A DNA stretch of 64,000 nucleotides from Leptospira weilii (GTDB lineage: Bacteria; Spirochaetota; Leptospiria; Leptospirales; Leptospiraceae), in the NCBI RefSeq assembly GCF_006874765.1, contig NZ_CP040840.1, positions 536,001 to 600,000 on the forward strand, in the 5' to 3' direction. The notes beneath the pieces are model-generated. The model was not told where the DNA came from. It did not search any database and was given only the letters and a program-made list of their open reading frames with translations. Every line of letters starts with the position of its first letter. The first letter of the stretch is position 1. The translations under genes and the position numbers were made by a program. Shown piece after piece: positions 27,705-63,058 of the stretch.

Positions 27705-27900
27705 CAGTGCTTTTTAGTTTCCCCCGTTGTTCGGATAACTCGATTTGCTTGCTGATGTCTTGAAAAATATGAGGATTCCGCCAGTCTTTTTATTCTTTGG
27801 TCGGATTCAAGTGGCTCCGCTGAATTGTTTAGAGCTTTCTATTTTTTACAAAAATCTTCCCCTAATTTCGAGCTATAAGATGTATCTCGAAAAAAATTCA
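27705..27900 (-). pseudogene. decayed PAS-domain coding region upstream of the kinase
   Basis: On the minus strand, pieces in different frames resemble a PAS end: SSKLGEDFCKK then a stop, ESSKQFSGAT then a stop, NKKTGGILIFF, and RNPHIFQDISKQIELSEQRG. They line up in order and point into the intact kinase frame, but stops and frame changes separate them. It is inferred to be the rotted 5' part of the same gene. Confidence 0.5.
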
Positions 27901-28245
27901 CAAATCAATATGGAAAAGTTATCTGATAGGGAAAGTCTCCCCTATGATAACTGAAATTTTAGGATTCAAATTTTAATTTTTTCTGAGAGATACTTTTTTC
28001 ATTGGACGGAGAAGAATAAAACGATCTTCAGGAATTCGATTCTTAGATGTTTCGTAGGAAGTAACATATCTTTCCGAAGCTCGTCATACTTGATTCCAAA
28101 TTACGACTTATTTCAAAATTGAATTTTTTTATTCCATTTTTTTAAAATGAACTGTGCGTAATTTGTCGAACGACTTGTATAGTAGTTCTTTTTTAAAGAA
28201 AGTTCAAAAGGGATTTGGCAATGTTGTTTATTTAGGAGAATAAAC

Positions 28246-28359
28246 GTGACAGATTTTGTTTTTTCAAAATCAACTTTGGTTTTTCTTTCCGTTTTTGGCG
28301 CGATTTTACGTAATTCTTACGAACAAATTCTAATCATAAAAAATATCATTTTGTCGTAG
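28246..28359 (+). CDS. possible small membrane protein
   Basis: A GTG frame of 37 codons with AGGAG 7 nt upstream (28234-28238). The peptide has a hydrophobic segment (LVFLSVFGAIL) after a short polar start, then a mixed tail. I know no relative. The strong ribosome site in an otherwise empty 570-bp stretch is the only support; it could equally be chance or the start of a lost gene. Confidence 0.3.
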   Translation: MTDFVFSKSTLVFLSVFGAILRNSYEQILIIKNIILS

Positions 28360-28426
28360 ATCGACCAAAGTTTTTGGAAAGAAATGTTGTTTGGATTCGA
28401 TTTGTTCGTAAACGGTTGAAATCGAC

Positions 28427-28453
28427 GGAAAATTCGCTTCAAGCGAATTTTCC
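28427..28453 (-). terminator. hairpin after RND pump gene
   Basis: GGAAAATTCGCTT and AAGCGAATTTTCC form a perfect stem 17 bp beyond the stop of the minus-strand RND gene. There is no strong T run, so it may act as an RNA 3' stabiliser more than as a classic terminator. Confidence 0.5.
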
Positions 28454-28470
28454 ATTCAAGAATTTTAATA

Positions 28471-33263
<4,793 letters not shown>

Positions 33264-33449
33264 GGGCTCTTATAATTTTATTATGTCGCATTTTATATTT
33301 GGATTCGATTTCGTAAAGACCTTTTTCAATGCCTTGTAAAGTGCAGTGTTTTGGGAGGATCAAAAAAGTACAAGAAAAATCCTATTTTGATTTGGAACAG
33401 ATCTTTGGCTTTCGAATTCCGATATCAAAAACGGAAAAATTCCTAGGAT

Positions 33450-34415
<966 letters not shown>

Positions 34416-34436
34416 TCTTTGCTCCCTAGAAGTAAA

Positions 34437-34448
34437 TAGATCGATCTA
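34437..34448. promoter_or_regulatory. candidate TetR (LmrA/YxaF-type) operator
   Basis: TAGATCGATCTA, a perfect palindrome between the tetR stop and the epimerase start. Boxes of the TAGACCGGTCTA type are known for the LmrA/QdoR (YxaF) subgroup, to which the adjacent regulator seems to belong. Confidence 0.5.
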
Positions 34449-34488
34449 CTGATTTTATCGAAAGATAAAAGCGGTCAATTACATTCCC

Positions 34489-35067
34489 TTAAGCAGGAAT
34501 TAGGACGCTCAAAATACTTTCCAATTGTTTTCTAACGATTTCCAAAGGTTCTATGCTATGGTGAGCACGACATAATATCAAAGCCCCTTCTATGACTGCC
34601 AAAAGAAGAATCGAAACAGATTTCACCTGATCTTCTTTCATTTCCGATCTTTGTAAAGAGGAGCTCAATAAATTTTGCCATTTGAGATATATACTCGAGC
34701 AAACCTTTTGGATTCGATCGTTTTCGGCTGCTATTTCCAAAACCACGGTTGCAATAGGACAACCTTTTTGAAAACCGGAGTCGATTAGTTCCTGCGAGAG
34801 ATGATTCGTAAATTCTTGCAAAGCCCTATGAAGATCGGGATGATTTTCAATGGTGGCTTCGATTTGTTTTTCGAGACGTTCTCCCGCGCTCTGAATTGCG
34901 GCCGCAGTTAATTCTTCCTTTCCATCGGGAAAATGATGATAAAGCGAACCGCTCGGAGTTCCGCTTAATTTAAGAATGTCCTTCAACCCGGTTCCGTGAT
35001 AACCTTTCTCTTGCAAAAGTTGCGCTGTGGTCTGTATCAATCGTTCTCTGGAGCTGAGTTGTTCCAT
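34489..35067 (-). CDS. TetR-family transcriptional regulator (LmrA/YxaF-like)
   Basis: 192 residues. An N-terminal TetR helix-turn-helix (RLIQTTAQLLQEKGYHGTGL, then ILKLSGTPSGSLYHHFPDGK, about 9-50) is followed by a ligand-binding domain with GCPIATVVLEIAAEN, a pattern of the LmrA/YxaF subgroup. Such proteins repress efflux or oxidoreductase genes until a small molecule binds. Its targets probably include the epimerase gene directly downstream (palindrome at 34437). The divergent RND pump gene (start at 35237, 169 bp away) is a second natural candidate, although I see no copy of the box there. Confidence 0.85.
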   Translation of the reverse strand: MEQLSSRERLIQTTAQLLQEKGYHGTGLKDILKLSGTPSGSLYHHFPDGKEELTAAAIQSAGERLEKQIEATIENHPDLHRALQEFTNHLSQELIDSGFQKGCPIATVVLEIAAENDRIQKVCSSIYLKWQNLLSSSLQRSEMKEDQVKSVSILLLAVIEGALILCRAHHSIEPLEIVRKQLESILSVLIPA

Positions 35068-35236
35068 ATCTTCCAGAATGAGATCGTGCTGTTTTTCCTG
35101 TCAAGGGGAGTTGAGAATTAATTATAATAGATTCGCAGGATAAAAAATAGGACCCGAAATCAAAAAATCAGGTCGAATTGATATTCAAAGTTCGCTTTCG
35201 AACTTTTGTTTTTGTTAAATTCCGAAGAGGTCTTTC

Positions 35237-38383
<3,147 letters not shown>

Positions 38384-38578
38384 GTTCCTCCAAACGATTT
38401 GCGACACGGATCCTTAGAGAACCGGATATTAAATTTCCTAGAGAGCCCAAAAGTTGAACGGATTTCTTTCCATAGACGAATATCTGTGAAATGATATTGC
38501 AAGAAGCGACGGAATAGAAACTAAAAATAGGTTCTTTGTAATTTAGATTTCGGATTTAAACAAATCGTAGAACAAATA

Positions 38579-40132
<1,554 letters not shown>

Positions 40133-40193
40133 TTTTCTTTGTGTGCTTGACATATCTCCGAGATAGTTTTAACTATTGGGCATAGTTGAGGTG

Positions 40194-41963
<1,770 letters not shown>

Positions 41964-41987
41964 AGCTCTGCCCAGAAGCTTGGGATA

Positions 41988-42007
41988 TGGGAACTCCCAT
42001 GTTCCCA
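41988..42007 (+). terminator. hairpin after acyl-CoA dehydrogenase gene
   Basis: TGGGAAC-TCCCAT-GTTCCCA, a 7-bp stem 25 bp beyond the stop. The same short palindrome (GTGGGAACTCCCAC) also occurs at 25313-25326, and an inverted partner lies near 42048-42060, so it may be part of another small repeat. Confidence 0.4.
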
Positions 42008-42212
42008 GAGATCAAGATGACATTCTAACCTTAACCGCTCGGAGTGCGGGAGTTCCCACAAATTAAGTCTTTTTATATTTTTTTAAAAATATATTCTACT
42101 TTTCGAATGTTTTTATGAGAAATATTTCCAATCAATTGTCGTATCGGACGATTTAACTTTAAACTCTTATTTCGAGTTTTTTCTGCAAGTTAGTTCGTAG
42201 CGACAAATTACC

Positions 42213-42306
42213 GATCCCTATAAAATAGAATACCGTTCATTTGGGCACAAATCCCGCGTTTACGTTTAAGCGCAGAATTTTGGACACTCTATTACGTAGA
42301 GATGAG
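42213..42306 (-). repeat. family E repeat
   Basis: Reverse orientation of 15043-15139, complete from GATCCCTATAAAATAGAATA to TATTACGTAGAGATGAG. It lies 22 bp from the family F copy. Confidence 0.8.
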
Positions 42307-42327
42307 TAAAACGAGATCTTGTTAAGA

Positions 42328-42503
42328 TTACTACTCGGACGCGTGAAAATGATACTCGAAAATAAGCGGTCGGTTTTGCAAAAGTACAGCGGTTCTCAAA
42401 AATTAAGTCAAATCGGAAATCCCGACTTTTAAAGGAAGATTCCAATATTCTAATTTTCGAAATAAGTTTGTCATAGTATTCTATTTGTGCGTTCGAGTAG
42501 TAA
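42328..42503 (+). repeat. family F repeat, complete
   Basis: 176 bp with ends TTACTACTCGGACGCG and TGCGTTCGAGTAGTAA (inverted, imperfect inside). The same element in the other orientation is at 52089-52266. It is non-coding. Confidence 0.8.
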
Positions 42504-42518
42504 GTCGTCTAAAACATA

Positions 42519-42722
42519 TTAAATTGACCCGCTTAGATCCTTTAAGCAGGAAACACAAAGGCAATCGTCGTAATTTGTTTGGAGTTGCTTTGCGATTTCG
42601 GGAGGTAAGTTCGTCGAAAAACATTCGCAGGAATTGATTGCTGCCCCGCAATCGAAGATTTTTCCGCAACGCCGACAGGGCTTTTGAACGATCCCAGATT
42701 TTAACTTTTTTGTTTCAGACAT
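42519..42722 (-). CDS. cysteine-rich CWC-type small protein
   Basis: 67 residues. KPCRRCGKIFDCGAAINSCE ... NYDDCLCVSCLKDL places about eight Cys in the pattern of the cysteine-rich CWC family (C-x2-C-x5-C, then C-x-C, then C-x-C-x2-C). Such proteins probably bind zinc; their role is unknown. The frame is 12 bp downstream of the GNAT gene on the same strand, so the two are likely cotranscribed. Confidence 0.75.
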   Translation of the reverse strand: MSETKKLKSGIVQKPCRRCGKIFDCGAAINSCECFSTNLPPEIAKQLQTNYDDCLCVSCLKDLSGSI

Positions 42723-42734
42723 ATATTCAGAAAT

Positions 42735-43202
42735 TTAAATGGATTGTATGATTAAAGTATAATGAAAAAAATCTTCATCTTTTACAAAACCGATCGACTC
42801 ATACAATTTTTGAGCAGTAAAATTATCAAAGGCGGTTGATAATGTGAGATACTTCGCCTCTGTATCCCTTGCAAGAGAAGCTCCTTGTTCGATTAAGGCC
42901 TTACCCCCTCCTTTGTTACGGTGCTCGGGACGAACAAAAAGATCGTTCAGGATCCAAGCTCGTTTCATGGATATGGAAGTAAAAATAGGGTATAACTGAG
43001 TAAAGCCGCAGTAAGTTTCTCCTTCCATTAAAAGATAAATCCTGGATTCTTGTTTACGAATTTTTTCTTCGATAAATTTTCTTGCGCCTGCCAAATCCGA
43101 TTTCTGTTTATAAAAAAGACGATATTCGTCGAACAATTTTGCGGTTTCCTGCAGGTCTTGAATGGAAGCTTCTCTGATTTGCATTTTTTCGAATAGAGCC
43201 AT
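42735..43202 (-). CDS. GNAT-family N-acetyltransferase
   Basis: 155 residues. IREASIQDLQETAKLFDEYR at the N-terminus, LNDLFVRPEHRNKGGGKALI (about 85-104, acetyl-CoA pyrophosphate loop) and LSTAFDNFTAQKLYESIGFV (about 121-140) are the usual GNAT motifs. The substrate (protein, small amine or antibiotic) cannot be told. An ATG at 43184 is another possible start. It leads the CWC gene, suggesting one small operon. The upstream gap is full of repeats G and B. Confidence 0.85.
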   Translation of the reverse strand: MALFEKMQIREASIQDLQETAKLFDEYRLFYKQKSDLAGARKFIEEKIRKQESRIYLLMEGETYCGFTQLYPIFTSISMKRAWILNDLFVRPEHRNKGGGKALIEQGASLARDTEAKYLTLSTAFDNFTAQKLYESIGFVKDEDFFHYTLIIQSI

Positions 43203-43263
43203 TTTTAAAAATTCTTACCATACTTTTATCCACAAATTGAGAAGGATACTGTAATCAGTAACG

Positions 43264-43446
43264 TACGTGAGTTCGGCGGTTGAAAATGAGAAGAATTTTC
43301 TAAAAGTAAAAGTCCCTACTTTTAAAATTTGCTCGTAAAATCGCGATTTGTTGTAGTTCTCACATTTTAAGAATAGATTTACAGAGTTCAAATTCCAACT
43401 TACAAAAAAGATGAATCATGGATTTCTTACGCCGAACTCACGTTAA
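43264..43446 (+). repeat. family B repeat nested in family G
   Basis: Ends ACGTGAGTTCGGCGG and CGCCGAACTCACGTTAA. The interior matches 47589-47774 almost base for base. Removing it restores the family G order seen in the other copies. Confidence 0.8.
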
Positions 43447-43567
43447 ATAAAGGATCAAAACTGATATTTTTCAAGTGTTCCGACAAGAATGATACTTTTT
43501 ACTTGCAAGAAGTATGATTTTCCGATATTGAAAAGTCTTCCGAGTTTTCCGCCACCCAAATCAGGGA

Positions 43568-43662
43568 AACTCAGGCGCAGAGCTTTCCTAAACTCAGTAA
43601 ACATCCTCCTATGGGTCGGTGTTTAGGTCGCGTTGAAGAAACTCAGGCACAACACTTCCTAT
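43568..43662 (+). repeat. hairpin cassettes, one nested, one truncated
   Basis: Outer leader AACTCAGG, stem CGCAGAGC, then TTTCCTA; inside it a complete cassette AACTCAG-TAAACATC-CTCCTATGGGTC-GGTGTTTA (43591-43625; one G-T wobble), then GGTC and a non-matching right arm. A third cassette starts at 43640 (CACAACAC-TTCCTAT) and lacks its right arm. Confidence 0.65.
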
Positions 43663-43856
43663 AAGTTTCACGGAAGATTGTCGTACTTCCCGACGAATTT
43701 TATCTCAGATCCAAATACTTGTGTGAACTCCTACGGAATACAAGTTTAAAATTTATTGGTGAAATTTCGTGTTCATTTACGAATATTTTTTATTTTCCAG
43801 GAGTTTCTTTTCGAAAGAGATGAATTTCTACTCGATTCCTCATTGCCTTTTTCGAT

Positions 43857-45119
<1,263 letters not shown>

Positions 45120-45215
45120 GCCGAAACTCCTTTTATTGCCTGCGAAGTATAACTCAAAAATCCTTTGGGGTCAACGGATAAAATTCGATTGGTTCGTTTC
45201 CGATGAGGCGAAGAT

Positions 45216-45247
<32 letters not shown>

Positions 45248-45248
45248 T

Positions 45249-46955
<1,707 letters not shown>

Positions 46956-46970
46956 ACGGAGAGATTCAAT

Positions 46971-47138
46971 TTGTTACCGATTTTGTTTTTCTTTTCTTTC
47001 CTTTCCGATTTCGGAGATAGTTCGTTTTGTTTATCGGGAATTCAGAAAGCCGTTCGAGATCCGGATTTCAAAGGGACTAAATTCGGTTTAAAAAAACATG
47101 GAGCCTTTTCGGTTCGAATATTACCGATCCTTACATAG
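46971..47138 (+). CDS. short frame, probably a truncated gene
   Basis: 55 codons from a TTG with a purine-rich GGAGAG upstream, 15 bp after the radical SAM stop. The peptide starts like a signal (LPILFFFSFLSDFG) and goes on with IQKAVRDPDFKGTKFGLKK, then stops 3 bp before repeat H. It reads like the first part of a secreted protein whose remainder was lost at the repeat. It might be a real small protein. Confidence 0.35.
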   Translation: MLPILFFFSFLSDFGDSSFCLSGIQKAVRDPDFKGTKFGLKKHGAFSVRILPILT

Positions 47139-47179
47139 AACGTGTCCCAAAACCATTCGATCTTTATCAGGATCCGCGG

Positions 47180-47493
47180 CATAACCAACCCCACAAGTAA
47201 TGGGATCCCAAGATCAATTTGTCGGAATTACGACAAATCCTCTGTGAAACTTAGTTCCCACAACGCGCCCTAAACACCGACCCATAGGAAGGTGTTTACT
47301 GAGTTTAGGAAGCGTTGTGCCTGAGTTTCCCCTTATTTTTGGGTGGAGACGGAAAGGTTCGGGAAATTTTTCTCTATCAGAAAGTCATACTTTTTGCAAG
47401 TAAAAAGCCTTATTCTTGTCGGAACACTTGAAAAATATCAGTTTTTGATCCTTATTATCCCAAAAGCCTTTTTAATTTGTGGGGTTGGTTATG
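47180..47493 (-). repeat. family G element, complete
   Basis: 314 bp, CATAACCAACCCCACAA ... TTGTGGGGTTGGTTATG. GATC stands at both sides just beyond a CGCGG/CCGCG extension (47171-47174, 47499-47502). It carries nested hairpin cassettes (47259-47327). Confidence 0.85.
47259..47327 (-). repeat. two nested hairpin cassettes
   Basis: Minus-strand reading: outer AACTCAGG (47320-47327), stem CACAACGC (47312-47319), TTCCTA; inner AACTCAG, stem TAAACACC (47291-47298), loop TTCCTATGGGTC (47279-47290), stem GGTGTTTA (47271-47278), GGG; then outer stem GCGTTGTG (47259-47266). Both stems are perfect 8-bp pairs. Confidence 0.85.
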
Positions 47494-47588
47494 CCGCGGA
47501 TCGCTGCAATTTTGAGACGGGCTCATAATTGAATACCTTGAATTTTGAGACAAATTTCTATTTTAAAGCCAAAATTTTGGACACTGTA

Positions 47589-47774
47589 TTAACGTGAGTT
47601 CGGCGGTTGAAAATGAAAAAGAATGTTCTAAAAATCGGAGTTCCTACTTTTTGAATTTGTTCGTAAAGTCGCGATTTTCTGTAGTCCCACATTTTAAGAA
47701 TAGATTTACAAAGTTCAAATTCCAATTTTTTGCAGAAAAATGAATCATGGATTTCTTACGTCGAACTCACGTTA
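47589..47774 (+). repeat. family B repeat
   Basis: 186 bp, TTAACGTGAGTTCGGCGG ... CGTCGAACTCACGTTA, nearly identical inside to 43264-43446. The remaining intergenic bases to 47974 show nothing else. Confidence 0.85.
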
Positions 47775-47974
47775 TATTATATAGCTCTGAGTAATCGAGT
47801 CAGTGAACCGGATTTCGCCGGTATGATATGGAAAAAAGAGCCGGAAAAAGTTTCTGATTCTTGAAAACTAGGATAGAATTTTACGTAGGAAGAAACCCTG
47901 TTTATAAACGGAAATGGTTAACGTTGAGAGCAGGTTGGATAAGCACAAAATTCTAGGATAACGTAAGGTAACTT

Positions 47975-49075
<1,101 letters not shown>

Positions 49076-49310
49076 TCGATGTGATTCACCGTTGCAAAAT
49101 CAGTGTTTGTCCCAAAATCTTAGAATGTGGGAACGTTTTAGGGGCAGTGGATAGGAGTCCGATTGACCTTGCCTAGGAGACGTTGACCTGTAGCGGGTTT
49201 TGTTCATCAAGCGACCTGAGTTCTGTAAACTTGAATTTAGAACTTTACAATGAGTGGAACGGGATATGAACGTAAGGAACAAACGATTACGGTTTGTAGA
49301 AAGATTTTTA

Positions 49311-51776
<2,466 letters not shown>

Positions 51777-51793
51777 AAAAACGAATAACTCGT

Positions 51794-51827
<34 letters not shown>

Positions 51828-52088
51828 ATGAAAAGGTTTTTTTCGATCTGGGAGTATCCAGGGACTGATTTCTGTTCTCTTCGGAGTCTATTATAGACCA
51901 AGAAAGGTTCTTTGGTTGGATTTACGGAAAAACCCTTTGGAAAACAAGAAAAATCTAATAAAGAAAATTCTCTTCTTTTAAAGATTGTTCAAAAACGCTA
52001 TTTCTCTTAGTGGAAAAATAGAGGCCTTTTTCGTTTAGGAACTTGTTCCAAATCCTGAAGAGAAATCGCAATTATAATTGTTAAATCG

Positions 52089-52266
52089 TTACTACTCGAA
52101 TGCACGAATAGAATACTATGACAAACTTATTTCGAAAATTAGAATATTGGAATCTTCCTTTAAAAATTCGGGATTTCCCGATTTGACTTAATTTTTGAGA
52201 ACCGCTGTACTTTTGCAAAACCGACCGCTTATTTTCGAATATCATTTTCACGCGTCCGAGTAGTAA
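52089..52266 (-). repeat. family F repeat, complete
   Basis: 178 bp, reverse orientation of 42328-42503, ends TTACTACTCGAATGCACG and CGCGTCCGAGTAGTAA. Confidence 0.8.
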
Positions 52267-52329
52267 TAACGAAGCACAGTAGTTCTAGTGGATAGGTATT
52301 AGATATCAGGGTTTAGGGTCAGGATATAC

Positions 52330-52411
52330 TCATCTCTGTAAAATCGTTCATTTGAGCATAAATCCCGCGTTTAGACGCAGAATTTTAGACACTCTATTAT
52401 GTAGAGATGAG
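52330..52411 (-). repeat. family E repeat, slightly shortened
   Basis: CTCATCTCTGTAAAATCGTT ... TATTATGTAGAGATGAG. The left end lacks about 10 bases present in the other copies. TAGTGGATAGG occurs close on both sides (52289-52299 and 52411-52422), which may be a local duplication. The rest of the 51777-52510 gap has no gene. Confidence 0.7.
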
Positions 52412-52510
52412 TAGTGGATAGGTTTTAGGACCCTACACGCTACACTGAACCCTGACTCCTATCTACTGATCCCTAAAATCTATTGGCGCGAAACAGGTTT
52501 GGGATAAGTT

Positions 52511-53584
<1,074 letters not shown>

Positions 53585-53780
53585 ACGATTCCTTCTGATT
53601 TTCAATCAAGATATATTCCGTTTCGGGCTTCGGAGCGTTTCGATTTTCAGAATAGAATCAAACAATCATATGCGTACTTTGATTCAAACCTGACTAACTT
53701 AAATCGTAAAGTCAACTAAAGAACGGACAAAATATTCGGAAGGAGTTCGTCTTGTATCGTTATTTTTCTTGCAATATTTT

Positions 53781-53812
<32 letters not shown>

Positions 53813-53823
53813 AGGCAAAAACA

Positions 53824-57237
<3,414 letters not shown>

Positions 57238-57285
57238 AGAGTTTTTAATTTTATAAATAACTAATATAATTTCACGGAAGAAAGT

Positions 57286-58854
<1,569 letters not shown>

Positions 58855-59007
58855 TTCTGTGCGGAAAGTCTTGCGTTCGGCGATAATATTCCATATTTTT
58901 TGAATACAATAATAAAATAATGTGATTCGGGAATATACTTGAAAGATTTGAGGAAAAAATAAATCATTCCTTATACGGCAAATTCCGGAATACAAAAAGG
59001 ATTAAAA

Positions 59008-59718
<711 letters not shown>

Positions 59719-59752
59719 GAATTATAAGATGAGATTAATTCTGTAGATTTAA

Positions 59753-59810
<58 letters not shown>

Positions 59811-59815
59811 ATGTC

Positions 59816-60129
59816 CATAACCAACCCCACAAATTGAAAAGGTTTTTAGAATCAGAAAGATCAAAAACGCTCATTTTTCAAGTGTTCCGACAAGAATGAG
59901 ACTTTTTACTTGCAAAAAATATGATTTTCTGATAGAGAAAAACCTCCCGAGCTTTTCCGCCTCCAGGCTCAATGATTTGCTCCCTAAGGGTCGCTCATCA
60001 CCCCACCACCCAAACATCAGGGGAAACTCAGGCACAACGCTTCCTATGGGTCGCGTTGTGGGGTAAGTTTCACTGTCGGAATTCCGACGGATTTATCTTC
60101 GGGTTCAAGTATTTGTGAGTAAGGTTATG
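59816..60129 (+). repeat. family G element, complete
   Basis: 314 bp, CATAACCAACCCCACAAATT ... TATTTGTGAGTAAGGTTATG. No clear target duplication. It contains two hairpin cassettes at different internal sites. Confidence 0.85.
59966..60062 (+). repeat. two separate hairpin cassettes, one perfect
   Basis: First: GGCTCAA, imperfect stem TGATTTGC / GCTCATCA around loop TCCCTAAGGGTC (59981-59992). Second: AACTCAGG, stem CACAACGC (60033-60040), loop TTCCTATGGGTC (60041-60052), stem GCGTTGTG (60053-60060), GG. The second is the unfilled form of the outer cassette at 47259-47327. Confidence 0.85.
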
Positions 60130-60149
60130 TTAGAGAGCAACACGTTATT

Positions 60150-60879
60150 TTAATATTCGTATAAGATGGAATAGGAGTCTGCAGAAATTGAAATAAAATT
60201 TTCAATCCGTAACTTATCACTATCTACGATTTTCCTAGAATCGATTGATGTATTCCATCCAATCAAATGAGCTTGAGAAAAATCGAAATCGTGGAATTGT
60301 TGGATCGTAAGCGCTTTCCGCGGAAAATCTTCGTTCGTTTTTCCTAAGAAAAACCGAGATTGATTTGGCTGTTTTAACAAACATTTCGCAAATAGAAAGA
60401 TTCAGATGTTGATATTTTCCTTCGATAAATTTCGAAAGAATTCCGTTCGAAGTATTACCTATGATATCCAAAACTACGGTAGAACAACCTTCGGGATCGT
60501 TAAATACGTTAAAGTAAACGTCCTCATTTTGGAATTCTTTCGAATAATAACGCCATCTTCCCCCATTTCCGGCTTCGATCCTTGAAAGGAATTCTTCTCT
60601 GTCAGAAATCGAAAAAGTTTCCGTTTCGGACTCGATTTCGAATTCATACTCTATTAATTCATTCATTTTTTTGTATAAACGCAAGTGGTAATATACGTCA
60701 ACATCTGGAAAGGCTTGGATCAGTTTTTTAGAAGTTACGATTGGCTTGCAAGGAACCGTTTCGAATACGATCATATAATCCGGTGTCATAAGAGTTGTTT
60801 CGCTTTCATTTCGGAGATTGGGATCGGCTCTGATATTGAAGTCTCTATCTGTAGCAGTAAATATTCTTTTATTATCCAA
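60150..60879 (-). pseudogene. unknown gene interrupted by a frameshift
   Basis: The 214-codon frame from 60879 (TTG start, weak signals) ends at 60235 with an odd basic tail (KNERRFSAESAYDPTIP). From about 60350 another frame is protein-like to 60150 (FLGKTNEDFPRKALTIQQFH ... KLRIENFISISADSYSILYE). The two would join if one base were removed near the T5 run at about 60350-60356. The joined protein of about 240 residues is acidic, without signal or membrane segment, and matches nothing I know. A sequencing error or true inactivation are both possible. Confidence 0.5.
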
Positions 60880-60924
60880 TATGAATTTGTTAGAAAAAAT
60901 CCTTCACGACAATTGATCGGACTA

Positions 60925-61012
60925 CTCATCTCTACAGAATAGAGTGTCCAAAATTCTGCCTCGAAACGCGGGATTTGTGCTTAAATGAGCGGTATTCTAT
61001 TTTATAAGGATC
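60925..61012 (+). repeat. family E repeat
   Basis: CTCATCTCTACAGAATAGAG ... GGTATTCTATTTTATAAGGA; complete, same orientation as 15043-15139. Confidence 0.8.
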
Positions 61013-61018
61013 CTTGTA

Positions 61019-61225
61019 GTGATTCCTAATTTTCTAAGGTTTTGGATAAATTGGGAACAAATCTTAACCCCAAATGCTGGACTTTATAACGTTTCCGATA
61101 GACAAGCCGAATATTTAAATAATTTAATGTTTTGCTTTTTAGAAAATAGAGAAAAGAAAAACATCTTTAAGATGTATTACTTGAGCGGTGTTTGGGATTT
61201 ATTCTTTTTAAAATATCTTTTATAA
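61019..61225 (+). CDS. doubtful small frame
   Basis: 68 codons from a GTG with AAGGA 8 nt upstream, though that site belongs to the end of the family E repeat. The peptide (FLRFWINWEQILTPNAGLYN ... KMYYLSGVWDLFFLKYLL) matches nothing I know. It may be the tail of an older gene cut by the repeat. Confidence 0.25.
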   Translation: MIPNFLRFWINWEQILTPNAGLYNVSDRQAEYLNNLMFCFLENREKKNIFKMYYLSGVWDLFFLKYLL

Positions 61226-61289
61226 AATATTGTCTTTTTCAATTCGCGTATAGTAATATAGAAAGCAATTTATAGATTAGGAATGTTTA

Positions 61290-62984
<1,695 letters not shown>

Positions 62985-63058
62985 CTGATTTGCGGATGCA
63001 GTAGGGGCCCCCGCCTTTTCAAATAAGATTCTTATGTTCCTGCGGCACTTTTATATAA

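Larger units (their letters stand above)
43217..43725 (+). repeat. family G element, degenerate, with nested B repeat and cassettes
   Basis: The left part (43217-43263) has the family G start in drifted form (TTATCCACAAATTGAGAAGG). A family B element follows, and G resumes at about 43447 (AAACTGATATTTTTCAAGTG ...). The end near 43725 is also worn (CAAATACTTGTGTG). Two hairpin cassettes lie at about 43568-43662. The rest of the gap to 43856 holds nothing else recognised. Confidence 0.7.
47141..47525. repeat. repeat H split by a family G element
   Basis: Left part GTCCCAAAACCATTCGATC ... CAGGATC (47143-47174), right part GATCGCTGCAATTTTGAGAC (47499-47518). The uninterrupted form is at 11699-11767. 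Confidence 0.6.

Noticed and set aside
41988..42060. Mobile element bounded by GGGAACTCCCA-type repeats
   Set aside because: The arms are only about 11 bp and each arm is itself palindromic; without more copies this is better read as hairpins.
47343..47528. 61-codon gene
   Set aside because: It is the family G repeat read in frame.
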